From: JBBRHQ01 sp963720735
GTDB lineage: Bacteria; Actinomycetota; Thermoleophilia; Solirubrobacterales; 70-9
Assembly (NCBI GenBank): GCA_963720735.1
Contig: CAVRGL010000006.1
Coordinates: 124,001-188,000 of the forward strand
Reading direction: 5' to 3'
DNA: 64,000 bases
The notes under the pieces were generated by a model. The model ran no database searches. It was not told the DNA's origin and saw only the letters and a list, made by a program, of their open reading frames with translations. Of the stretch, positions 8,676 through 15,213 are shown piece after piece. The first letter of the stretch is position 1. Every line of letters starts with the position of its first letter. The translations under genes were made by a program, and so were the position numbers.

Positions 8676-9851
8676 ATGTTTCCGGCAGGCGGGAAACCGG
8701 GCGTACGCGCGTCCGCCCCGAAGCGGCTTCGCAGGCCGCTGGGGCTGGCGATCGTCGTCTGCCTGCTTGCGATCGGCGTCGAAGCAGCGGCGCTCGCTCC
8801 GAACGGGGTGAGCGCCGGGCACCACCACAAGCAGCACAAGAAGCACAAGCAGAAGCCGAAGCTCCCGGCCCGCTTCTTCGGGGTCAGCCCGAACAGGGGT
8901 CTGCCGACGCCGGCCGAGTTCGCCCGGATGGAGCGGGGCGGGATCCGCGCCTACCGGATACCGCTCGGCTGGAGCGCCGTCTGGCACAGCTTCGGCAGTT
9001 CGCCGGACTGGACCTACTTCGACTTCGAGGTCGCGCTCGCCGCCCAGGCCCACCTCAACGTCCTCCCGGTGCTCTACTCGACGCCCGCCTGGCTCGGCGT
9101 CTCCTCGCTGACGCTTCCGGTCCACACCGCTGCCCAGCGCAAGGCGTGGACTGTCTTCCTGAAGGCGGCCGTCGCCCGCTACGGGCCCCACGGGGCTTTC
9201 TGGAAGGCGCACCCCACCCTGCCCTACCTGCCGATCCGCGCCTGGCAGATCTGGAACGAGGAGAACGCGACCTGGTACACGCAGCCGGTGTCGGTATCGG
9301 CCTACGCGAAGCTTCTGAAGATCTCCAGCAGGGCGCTGAAGCGCGCCGACCATGGAGCGAGCGTGGTCACCGGCGGCCTCTACGGCCGGCCGAAGCTCCC
9401 GCACACCTTCTACGCGACCGGTTTCCTGAAGCGCCTCTACAAGATCAAGGGGGTGAAGTCGAGCTTCGATGTGCTCGCCCTGCACCCCTACGCCGCCGAC
9501 GTCCAGGACATGCGCTCGCAGATCGTCGCCATCCGCTCGATCATGCGCAAGCACGGCGATTCCCGTACCCCGCTCTGGCTGGATGAGTTCGGCTGGGGCT
9601 CGGGGCTCGGCAACACCAGCTACGAGAAGGGGCCCGAGGGCCAGAAGAAGCTGCTGGTCGATGCCTACAAGCTGCTGATCGCCAACTGGCGGCGCTGGAA
9701 GATCACCAGGACCTACTGGTTCTCCTGGGACGACATCCCGGCCAACCAGCCGGCCTGCTTCTACTGCCACTCGTCGGGGCTGTTCACCGCCAACGGGACC
9801 CCGAAGCCCGCCTGGTACGGGTTCGTCCAGGTCTCCCGCGGCAAGCCGTAG
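8676..9851 (+). CDS. Secreted glycoside hydrolase, clan GH-A (GH5/GH39-like)
   Basis: 391 residues. Residues ~20-47 form a signal peptide or membrane anchor (RRPLGLAIVVCLLAIGVEAA), followed by a His/Lys-rich linker (about residues 49-62) and a TIM-barrel domain. IWNEEN puts the acid/base at E195 and WLDEFGWG the nucleophile at E304, in the order and spacing of clan GH-A retaining glycosidases; LALHPYAAD between them also fits. The gene diverges from the glycan operon across a shared regulatory region, so it may trim or release that polymer (inference). The substrate cannot be predicted from motifs. Start: ATG at 8676 behind a TAGGAT -10 element. Confidence 0.85.
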   Translation: MFPAGGKPGVRASAPKRLRRPLGLAIVVCLLAIGVEAAALAPNGVSAGHHHKQHKKHKQKPKLPARFFGVSPNRGLPTPAEFARMERGGIRAYRIPLGWSAVWHSFGSSPDWTYFDFEVALAAQAHLNVLPVLYSTPAWLGVSSLTLPVHTAAQRKAWTVFLKAAVARYGPHGAFWKAHPTLPYLPIRAWQIWNEENATWYTQPVSVSAYAKLLKISSRALKRADHGASVVTGGLYGRPKLPHTFYATGFLKRLYKIKGVKSSFDVLALHPYAADVQDMRSQIVAIRSIMRKHGDSRTPLWLDEFGWGSGLGNTSYEKGPEGQKKLLVDAYKLLIANWRRWKITRTYWFSWDDIPANQPACFYCHSSGLFTANGTPKPAWYGFVQVSRGKP

Positions 9852-9870
9852 CGCCGACCGCCCAGGCCTC

Positions 9871-9890
9871 ACACCCCCCGGGGGTATACT
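9871..9890 (+). promoter_or_regulatory. CsoR-type operator overlapping csoR promoter
   Basis: A perfect inverted repeat ACCCCC-C-GGGGGT (9873-9885), flanked by AC/AT, matches the G-tract operators bound by CsoR-family repressors. It overlaps the -10 element TATACT (9885-9890), which ends seven bases before the csoR ATG. Binding would block RNA polymerase, giving autoregulation; the mRNA would be leaderless. Confidence 0.75.
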
Positions 9891-9897
9891 CGGGCCG

Positions 9898-10173
9898 ATG
9901 CCTGGATACTCGGCCAACAAGGACCCGCTGCTGAAGCGGCTGCGCCGGATCGAGGGCCAGGTCCGCGGGGTGGAGAGGATGGTCGAGGAGGACCGCTACT
10001 GCATCGACGTCCTCACTCAGATCACCGCCGCCCAGGCGGCACTCGACAAGGTCGCGCTCGAGCTGCTCTCAGACCACGCCAAGCACTGCGTGACCGAAGC
10101 CGAGGACGCCGAAAAGAGCGAGCGCACCGAGGAGATGATGGGCGCCGTCCGCCGCCTCCTGCGCCACGGCTGA
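9898..10173 (+). CDS. csoR: CsoR-family metal-sensing repressor
   Basis: 91 residues, an all-helical DUF156 protein starting with KRLRRIEGQVRGVERMVEE. The Cu(I) ligand set of CsoR is present with correct spacing: C35, H60 and C64, with Y34 before the first Cys as in the mycobacterial protein, which favours copper over the formaldehyde (FrmR) or nickel (RcnR) branches. It binds its own promoter region when metal-free and lets go when metal binds. No copper ATPase or chaperone gene is adjacent, so targets must lie elsewhere in addition to its own operator. The next gene, a phosphotriesterase-family hydrolase, has its own -10 element and is probably separate. Confidence 0.92.
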   Translation: MPGYSANKDPLLKRLRRIEGQVRGVERMVEEDRYCIDVLTQITAAQAALDKVALELLSDHAKHCVTEAEDAEKSERTEEMMGAVRRLLRHG

Positions 10174-10187
10174 CCCGTCCCCCGCCC

Positions 10188-10234
10188 ACGTGGGACCTTT
10201 GAGCCGCCATATAGACGCTTGAAAGGTCCCACGT
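10188..10234. repeat. Palindromic intergenic repeat, copy 1
   Basis: Perfect 13-bp inverted repeat, ACGTGGGACCTTT (10188-10200) and AAAGGTCCCACGT (10222-10234), with a 21-base centre containing CCATATAGACGC. Copies 2 and 3 lie near 18.6 kb. It separates csoR from the hydrolase gene and could also act as a hairpin in RNA. Confidence 0.85.
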
Positions 10235-10245
10235 CCCGGGGGGCA

Positions 10246-10251
10246 TAGGAT
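10246..10251 (+). promoter_or_regulatory. -10 element of phosphotriesterase-family gene
   Basis: TAGGAT ends six bases before the ATG at 10258; no ribosome-binding site fits in the remaining leader. A TTGAAA at 10219 is 21 bases away, too far for a normal -35. Confidence 0.5.
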
Positions 10252-10257
10252 CCGGGG

Positions 10258-11202
10258 ATGGCGCGGGTGGAGACGGTCTCCGGGCTGGTCGAGGCGAGCG
10301 AGCTTGGGCTCACCCTGACCCACGAGCACCTGCGGTCGACCTCGGAGGCGGTGCGCGAGCAATGGCCGCACCTCTACGACCCCGAGGCCGAGCGGGAGGC
10401 CGGGATCGCCCAGGTGAGGCGGGCGATGGAGCACGGGGTGAGGACGATCGTCGACCCGGCCTGCATGGACCTCGGCCGCAACGTCGCCCTCTCCCGCGAG
10501 GTCGTCGCCGAGACCGGGATCCAGCTGGTCATGTGCACCGGCGTCTACGGCGCCCAGTACACCTTCCTCCCGCAGCACCTCGCCAACCGGGACATCGACT
10601 ACCTCGAGGCGGCCTTCGTCCACGACATCGAGGTCGGGATCCAGGGGTCCGACGTCAAGGCCGCCTTTCTGAAGTGCGCTGTTGACGAGCCCGGTGTCAC
10701 GGAGCACATCGAGAAGGTCCTGCGGGCAGCGGCCCGGGCCAGCCTCAAGACGGGGCGGCCGATCATGGCCCACTCCCACCCAGGCACCCGCCGCGGACTC
10801 GAGATCATGGACGTCTTCGACGAGGAGGGCGTCGACCCCGCCAGGGTGCAGATCGCCCACACGGGTGACACCGACGACCTCGACTACATCGAGGAGCTGC
10901 TCGGGCGCGGCCCCTACATCGGCATGGATCGATACGGCCTCGACATCATCCTGCCGACCGAGAGGCGAAACGCAACCGTGATCGAGCTCTGCGAGCGCGG
11001 CTACACGGAGCGGATGACGATCTCGCAGGACGCGGTCGCCGCCTTCGACTGGTTTCCCGAGGAGATGCGATCGCTGGTGCCCAACTGGCACATGGCATTC
11101 CTCTGGGAGGGAGTCCTGCCCGCCCTGCGGGAGGGCGGGGTGCCCGAGGCCGGGATCGAGACGATGCTCACCGAGAACCCGGCCCGCTGGCTGGCCGGCT
11201 GA
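10258..11202 (+). CDS. Phosphotriesterase-family metal hydrolase (PTE/lactonase type)
   Basis: 314 residues, an amidohydrolase-superfamily TIM barrel with two metals. Ligands in order: HEH (H22, H24), a lysine in AAFLKCAVD (K139, normally carboxylated to bridge the metals), H172 in MAHSHP, H201 in IAHTGDTDD and D258 in ISQDAV. The full set implies an active enzyme. Family members are phosphotriesterases, phosphotriesterase-like lactonases or related esterases; lactonase activity is common in soil actinobacteria but cannot be separated from the others by motif. Monocistronic by appearance: -10 element immediately upstream, and a convergent gene starts 10 bases after the stop. Confidence 0.88.
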   Translation: MARVETVSGLVEASELGLTLTHEHLRSTSEAVREQWPHLYDPEAEREAGIAQVRRAMEHGVRTIVDPACMDLGRNVALSREVVAETGIQLVMCTGVYGAQYTFLPQHLANRDIDYLEAAFVHDIEVGIQGSDVKAAFLKCAVDEPGVTEHIEKVLRAAARASLKTGRPIMAHSHPGTRRGLEIMDVFDEEGVDPARVQIAHTGDTDDLDYIEELLGRGPYIGMDRYGLDIILPTERRNATVIELCERGYTERMTISQDAVAAFDWFPEEMRSLVPNWHMAFLWEGVLPALREGGVPEAGIETMLTENPARWLAG

Positions 11203-11211
11203 TCGCCCGCC

Positions 11212-11493
11212 TCAGCTCAGCTCGTAGGCCACCCGGATGTGGTTGCGGCCGACCACTATGAAGGGCCGCACGTCGACGCGCTCGTCGTGCAGGGATGAGA
11301 TCTCCGCGTTGATCACCGGCACGAATGGCATGTCCTGGCGGTTGAGCAGGTCCGAGAAGCGGGTTCGGTAGCCCTCGCTGGGCAGCATCACCTCGCCGGT
11401 TATCCGCTGATCGGCGGTCTCGATCATCACCCGCTGGGGATGCGTGGCCGGAACCTGATGTTGTTTGGCCGCAGCCTCTGTGCCGTATTCCAT
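11212..11493 (-). CDS. Small conserved protein, beta-rich
   Basis: 93 residues with no Cys, no signal peptide and alternating beta-type segments (RVMIETADQRITGEVMLP, RPFIVVGRNHIRVAYEL). The pattern 'ITGEV-LP-EGYRTRFSDLLNR' is one I associate with small conserved proteins of Thermoleophilia, possibly the DUF6812 family, but I cannot confirm that. It is convergent with the phosphotriesterase gene and lies 52 bases downstream of the sulfatase stop in the same direction as the sulfatase. Function unknown; a PilZ-like or ligand-binding barrel would fit the strand pattern (speculative). Confidence 0.65.
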   Translation of the reverse strand: MEYGTEAAAKQHQVPATHPQRVMIETADQRITGEVMLPSEGYRTRFSDLLNRQDMPFVPVINAEISSLHDERVDVRPFIVVGRNHIRVAYELS

Positions 11494-11545
11494 CTCACCG
11501 GAAATATCGGCTCAGAAGGCGGGATCTTGAGCGCTTCGTGACAGC

Positions 11546-13150
11546 TCAGGGTGCGATCATGCAGCCCTCGCCGCGGCAGTCGCGAAGCTTCGCGAGCTTG
11601 TGCGCGAGGCGGGCCCGGATCGCGCTGTAGGCGGGATCGGCGACCACGTTGTGGATCTCGTATGGATCCTTGCGCAGGTCGTAGAGCTCCTTGGCGCCGT
11701 AGCTCCAGACCACGTACTTGTAGCGGTTTGTGCGCACCCCGGTGTAGGGCTTGTCGTAGGACATCGGGAACCCGTCGGCGGCGAACAGCGGAGCGGTCGC
11801 CTCGAGCTCGATCGCCCGGCGCGGCGCCCGTCCGGGATGCCGCGTCACCGGCAGCAGCGAGATCCCGTCCTGGACGCGGCCGGGCTTGGCGCCGGCGGCG
11901 TCGAGCAGGGTGCTGGCGAAATCGATGTTCGAGACCTGCTTGCTGATCGTCCGATCCTTCGGGATCCCGGGCCCGCTGAGGATGAAGGGCACGTGGATCG
12001 ACTCCTCATAGGGGGTGAACTTGTCGCCCTGGATGCGGTGCTGGCCCTGGACCCAGCCGTTGTCGGAGACAAAGACGATCAGCGTGTTGCGGTACTGATC
12101 GGTGCGCTTCAGGATCCTCACCAGCTTGGCGACGTGATCATCGACCGCGAGCAGGGATCCAAGGCGGCCCTGGTAGTCAAGCTCCAGCTGGTGGATCTGG
12201 GCGTCGGTCATCTTCGGCAGCTTGGCGACCAGGTTGTCGGGATCGGCCGGGTCGCTGTCGTTGAACGACGGCGGGCGGGGGAGGACGAAGTGCTCGGAGC
12301 GCTTGCGGTAGCGGGGCGCCGGGCGTGGGTCGGCGCCGGGCCGGCCGAGGATGGTGGTCGCGACGTCCTCGCGGTGCGGAGCCGCCGGAGACCACCAGAC
12401 GAAGAACGGCTTGCGCGAATGCCTTTGGCGGCGGACGATCCGCTGCGCCGTGGCCCCGGTCACGTCGGGCGAGTAGTCCTTCGTCTTCTCAGACCCGAAG
12501 TCGCCCGGGGCGAACAGCGAGTGGGCGTAGTTGAGGACATCGGCGATCGTCCGGTCGCCGGGGGTGACCTCGATATTGGCGAACTTGACCAGGTTGCGGG
12601 CGAAGTCCTTGTCGCCCCAGATCTTCAGCTTGCCGTTGATGTTCATGATGAAGTTGAAGTAGTCGTAGGCCGAGACGTCGAGCAGCCCTCGCCAGATGTC
12701 GAAACCGTGGGGGATCTCGCCGTGGGCGTCCTTGGCGCCGTAGCCGTTCAGCCATTTGCCGATCAGCGCGGTCCTGTAGCCGGCCTTCTGCAGCCAGGCC
12801 GGGAGGATGTTGCGGCGGTGCTTCATCCCGTACCACCCGTACGGGTAGAAGTTCCCGGCGACGCCGTGGTTGTGGGCGTACTGGCCGGTGATGAAGGTCG
12901 CGCGGGCGGGGCAGCAGAGCGGGAAGGAGTCGACCGCGTTGGTGAAGCTCGTTCCCCGGTCGGCGAGCAGCTTGCGTACGTGCGGCATGTGGGCGACGTC
13001 GGCGAGCGCCTCGTCGTCGGTCATCACCACGAGGATGTTCGGACGCTTGCCGATCCCGGCCTTGCGGGCCTGTGCGGGGGACACCGCCACCATCGCCAGC
13101 ACGGAGATCGCGCAACACGCGACCAGGACGCGGGTTATCGTCTTGCTCAC
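11546..13150 (-). CDS. Secreted sulfatase (arylsulfatase family)
   Basis: 534 residues from the GTG at 13150, chosen because GAGGAG lies six bases upstream and because it gives a normal signal peptide (ITRVLVACCAISVLAMVAV, cleavage after AQA). NILVVMTDDEALAD holds the first metal Asp pair; PLCCPARATFITGQY is the sulfatase signature in which the Cys of C-x-P-x-R becomes formylglycine; LIGKWLNGYG and later FVSDNGWV complete the active site. A formylglycine-generating enzyme must exist elsewhere. It would cleave sulfate esters outside the cytoplasm. It diverges from a tetR gene across a palindrome-containing promoter, so TetR control is likely. Confidence 0.92.
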   Translation of the reverse strand: MSKTITRVLVACCAISVLAMVAVSPAQARKAGIGKRPNILVVMTDDEALADVAHMPHVRKLLADRGTSFTNAVDSFPLCCPARATFITGQYAHNHGVAGNFYPYGWYGMKHRRNILPAWLQKAGYRTALIGKWLNGYGAKDAHGEIPHGFDIWRGLLDVSAYDYFNFIMNINGKLKIWGDKDFARNLVKFANIEVTPGDRTIADVLNYAHSLFAPGDFGSEKTKDYSPDVTGATAQRIVRRQRHSRKPFFVWWSPAAPHREDVATTILGRPGADPRPAPRYRKRSEHFVLPRPPSFNDSDPADPDNLVAKLPKMTDAQIHQLELDYQGRLGSLLAVDDHVAKLVRILKRTDQYRNTLIVFVSDNGWVQGQHRIQGDKFTPYEESIHVPFILSGPGIPKDRTISKQVSNIDFASTLLDAAGAKPGRVQDGISLLPVTRHPGRAPRRAIELEATAPLFAADGFPMSYDKPYTGVRTNRYKYVVWSYGAKELYDLRKDPYEIHNVVADPAYSAIRARLAHKLAKLRDCRGEGCMIAP

Positions 13151-13213
13151 TCGTTTCTCCTCACGTCGCCCCCTCCCAGCCGGGGGCGGTCGGTTCCGTT
13201 CCCTGTGTTGCCC

Positions 13214-13243
13214 AGCATAACGCTCCGTGTCACACGGTGTCAA
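13214..13243 (-). promoter_or_regulatory. Sulfatase promoter with embedded operator
   Basis: On the minus strand TTGACA (13243-13238) and TATGCT (13219-13214) are separated by 18 bases, a good sigma-A promoter. Between them lies the perfect palindrome CCGTGT-C-ACACGG (13225-13237). A repressor bound there would cover the spacer; the divergently encoded TetR protein is the obvious candidate. Confidence 0.75.
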
Positions 13244-13250
13244 CTCGTCT

Positions 13251-13883
13251 ATGCTTTCCGCTGTGCCGACCGAGACCGCCCGGGAGCAGAGCCGCCGGAC
13301 CAGGCAAGAGGTCCGGGCCAGGATCGTCGCCGCCGCGACCGACCTGATCCGCCGCCGCTCCTACGCCGACCTCAGCGTCGATCAGGTGATGCGCGCCGCC
13401 GGGCTGGGGCGGACAATCTTCTACCGCCACTTCGATGACCTCGGCGACCTCCTGATCCGGGTCAGCCAGGAGGCGATCGAGGAGCTGTATCAGGCCCAGC
13501 CACCGCTGGAGGAGGTGACGCCCGGCGACGAGATCGCGGCGATCCGCCGGGCGCTCGAGCCGGCCTCGGAGGTCTATCGCCGTCACGGCCCGCTGCTGCG
13601 CGCGGTCGCCGAGGCGGCGAGGAGCGACGAGGAGCTGGCCCGCGGTCACGCGGCGATGCGGAGGCGCTTCACCGAGCTCAACCGCCGCTACCTGAGCGAG
13701 GCTCAGGAGCGCGGCGCGGCCCCGCTCGCCGATGTCGGCGAGACGGCCGAGGCGATGACGGTGATGAACGATGCCTACCTGCTCGACGCCTTCGGGCGCG
13801 AGCCGCGGATCACGATCGAGGTCGCGGTGCAGACGCTGAGCGAGATCTGGCTGGCGCTGGTGCGACTCCCACAGCGGCCCTGA
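13251..13883 (+). CDS. TetR-family transcriptional regulator
   Basis: 210 residues from the ATG at 13251 (an in-frame start at 13227 lies inside the operator region). Helix-turn-helix typical of TetR: RARIVAAATDLIRRRSYADLS, VDQVMRAAGLGRTIFYRHFD. The C-terminal ligand-binding domain is helical and of usual length. Only about 13 bases separate its start from the palindrome at 13225-13237, which also lies in the sulfatase promoter. It is the first gene of a plus-strand cluster with DUF1330, haloalkane dehalogenase and a propeller protein; gaps of 12 and 4 bases suggest one transcript. The inducer may be a substrate or product of these enzymes (inference). Confidence 0.9.
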   Translation: MLSAVPTETAREQSRRTRQEVRARIVAAATDLIRRRSYADLSVDQVMRAAGLGRTIFYRHFDDLGDLLIRVSQEAIEELYQAQPPLEEVTPGDEIAAIRRALEPASEVYRRHGPLLRAVAEAARSDEELARGHAAMRRRFTELNRRYLSEAQERGAAPLADVGETAEAMTVMNDAYLLDAFGREPRITIEVAVQTLSEIWLALVRLPQRP

Positions 13884-13895
13884 CGAGTGGAGCAG

Positions 13896-14321
13896 ATGAC
13901 CACAGCCTCGATCGACCCCGACGCCGAGCAGATCCGCAGGCTCGTCTCCTCAACCGACCCCGGCCCGATCGTGATGGTCAACCTGCTGCGCTTCAAGCAG
14001 AAGGCCGACGGCATCGATGCCGGCCTCAGCGGCGCCGAGGCCTACGCGCGCTACGCGGAGGGCGTCGCACCCCACCTGGAGCGTGTGGGTGGCAGGCTGC
14101 TGGAGGCTGTGGTCTGCGAGGAGGGCGTGATCGGCCCGGCTCAATCCGAGTGGGATATGGTCGCTCTGGTCGCCTACCCCTCGCGTGAGGCCTTCCTGAC
14201 GATGACCGCCGACCCGGACTACCTCGAGGTCCACCGCCACCGGGTCGCGGCGCTCGCCGACAGCCGCTTGATCCTCTCCCGCCCGGCGGTGGCGTTCGAG
14301 AGCCGGCAGGAAGCCGAGTGA
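13896..14321 (+). CDS. DUF1330-like ferredoxin-fold protein
   Basis: 141 residues from the ATG at 13896; a GTG at 13887 would add three residues. The core matches the DUF1330/dimeric alpha-beta barrel pattern: GPIVMVNLLRFKQKAD near the N-terminus, GAEAYARYAEGVAPHLERVGG, and WDMVALVAYPSREAFLTM with SRLILSRPA at the end. Proteins of this type are small dimers, some acting as monooxygenase-like or isomerase-like accessory enzymes; no reaction can be assigned here. It starts 12 bases after tetR and ends four bases before the dehalogenase gene. Confidence 0.85.
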   Translation: MTTASIDPDAEQIRRLVSSTDPGPIVMVNLLRFKQKADGIDAGLSGAEAYARYAEGVAPHLERVGGRLLEAVVCEEGVIGPAQSEWDMVALVAYPSREAFLTMTADPDYLEVHRHRVAALADSRLILSRPAVAFESRQEAE

Positions 14322-14325
14322 GGCG

Positions 14326-15213
14326 ATGAGCGACGTGTTTCGCACCCCCGAGGAGCGCTTCGAGAACCTCCCCGGCTACGACTACGAGCCCAATTACGTC
14401 GAGGTCGACGGCCTGAGGCTCCATCACCTCGACGAGGGAGAAGGCCGCACGGTGCTCTGCTTCCACGGCGAGCCGAGCTGGAGCTACCTCTACCGCCACA
14501 TGCTCGATCGTCTGGTGGAGAGCGGCCACCGGGTCGTCTGCCCCGACCTGGTCGGGTTCGGCCGCTCCGACAAGCCCACCGATCAGGGCTGGTACACCTA
14601 CGACCGCCACTTCGAGACTGTCAGCGCCCACCTCGCCCAACTCGACCTCGACGACGTCACGGTCGTTGTCCAGGACTGGGGAGGGCCGATCGGCCTGCGC
14701 TGGGCGACCGAGAACCCCGACCTGGTGGGGCGGCTGGTGATCCTCAACACGGGCCTGTTCACCGGACGGGTGAGCAAGGGGTTCATGGCCTGGCGCGATT
14801 TCGCCGAGCGCACCCCTGACCTGCCGATCGGGCGGATCATCGAGGGCGCGACCACCACCGAGCTCTCACCCGAGGTGGTCGCCGCTTACGAAGCTCCATT
14901 CCCCAGCCCCGAGTGCAAGGCGGGGGCGCAGCGCTTCCCGCTGCTGGTCCCGCTGAGCGAGTCCGACGCCGGCGCCGCCGAGATGACGGCGGTACGCGAG
15001 CGGCTGCGGAGCTGGCAGAAGCCGGCTCTGGTCGCCTTCTCCGACGAGGATCCGGTCTTCCCGTTCCCCCGTGCGGGGGAGCAGTTCACGGAGCAGATCC
15101 CCGGCGCCGGGGAGCAGGTGCGGATCGCCGGCGCCGCCCATTTCCTTCAGGAGGACCGCGGCGCCGAGATCGTCGCGGCGATGCTGGAGGCGTTCGGTCG
15201 GCCCGGCGGCTGA
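14326..15213 (+). CDS. dhlA: Haloalkane dehalogenase (alpha/beta hydrolase)
   Basis: 295 residues, close to the 300-310 of haloalkane dehalogenase subfamily I. Signatures: HGEPSWSYLYR oxyanion/halide loop (E49, W52), VVQDWGG with nucleophile D117 and halide-binding W118, FSDEDPVF supplying the acid (D240 or D242), and GAAHFLQED with H272 as base. These hydrolases remove halide from alkyl halides to give alcohols. Related epoxide hydrolases share the fold but lack the second tryptophan after the nucleophile, so dehalogenase is favoured. Lies in the tetR operon. The symbol denotes the family; substrate range is untested. Confidence 0.85.
   Translation: MSDVFRTPEERFENLPGYDYEPNYVEVDGLRLHHLDEGEGRTVLCFHGEPSWSYLYRHMLDRLVESGHRVVCPDLVGFGRSDKPTDQGWYTYDRHFETVSAHLAQLDLDDVTVVVQDWGGPIGLRWATENPDLVGRLVILNTGLFTGRVSKGFMAWRDFAERTPDLPIGRIIEGATTTELSPEVVAAYEAPFPSPECKAGAQRFPLLVPLSESDAGAAEMTAVRERLRSWQKPALVAFSDEDPVFPFPRAGEQFTEQIPGAGEQVRIAGAAHFLQEDRGAEIVAAMLEAFGRPGG

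Noticed and set aside
8409..9920. 503-codon minus-strand opening opposite the glycoside hydrolase
   Set aside because: High-GC coding DNA leaves long antisense frames open. The encoded sequence is low-complexity Arg/Gly/Pro/Asp, while the plus strand encodes a clear GH-A hydrolase.
10219..10251. TTGAAA in the palindromic repeat as -35 for the phosphotriesterase-family gene
   Set aside because: Twenty-one bases separate it from the -10 element, outside the usable range.
11600..13438. 612-codon plus-strand opening opposite the sulfatase
   Set aside because: It mirrors the sulfatase codons and has no motif; the sulfatase signature on the other strand is unambiguous.
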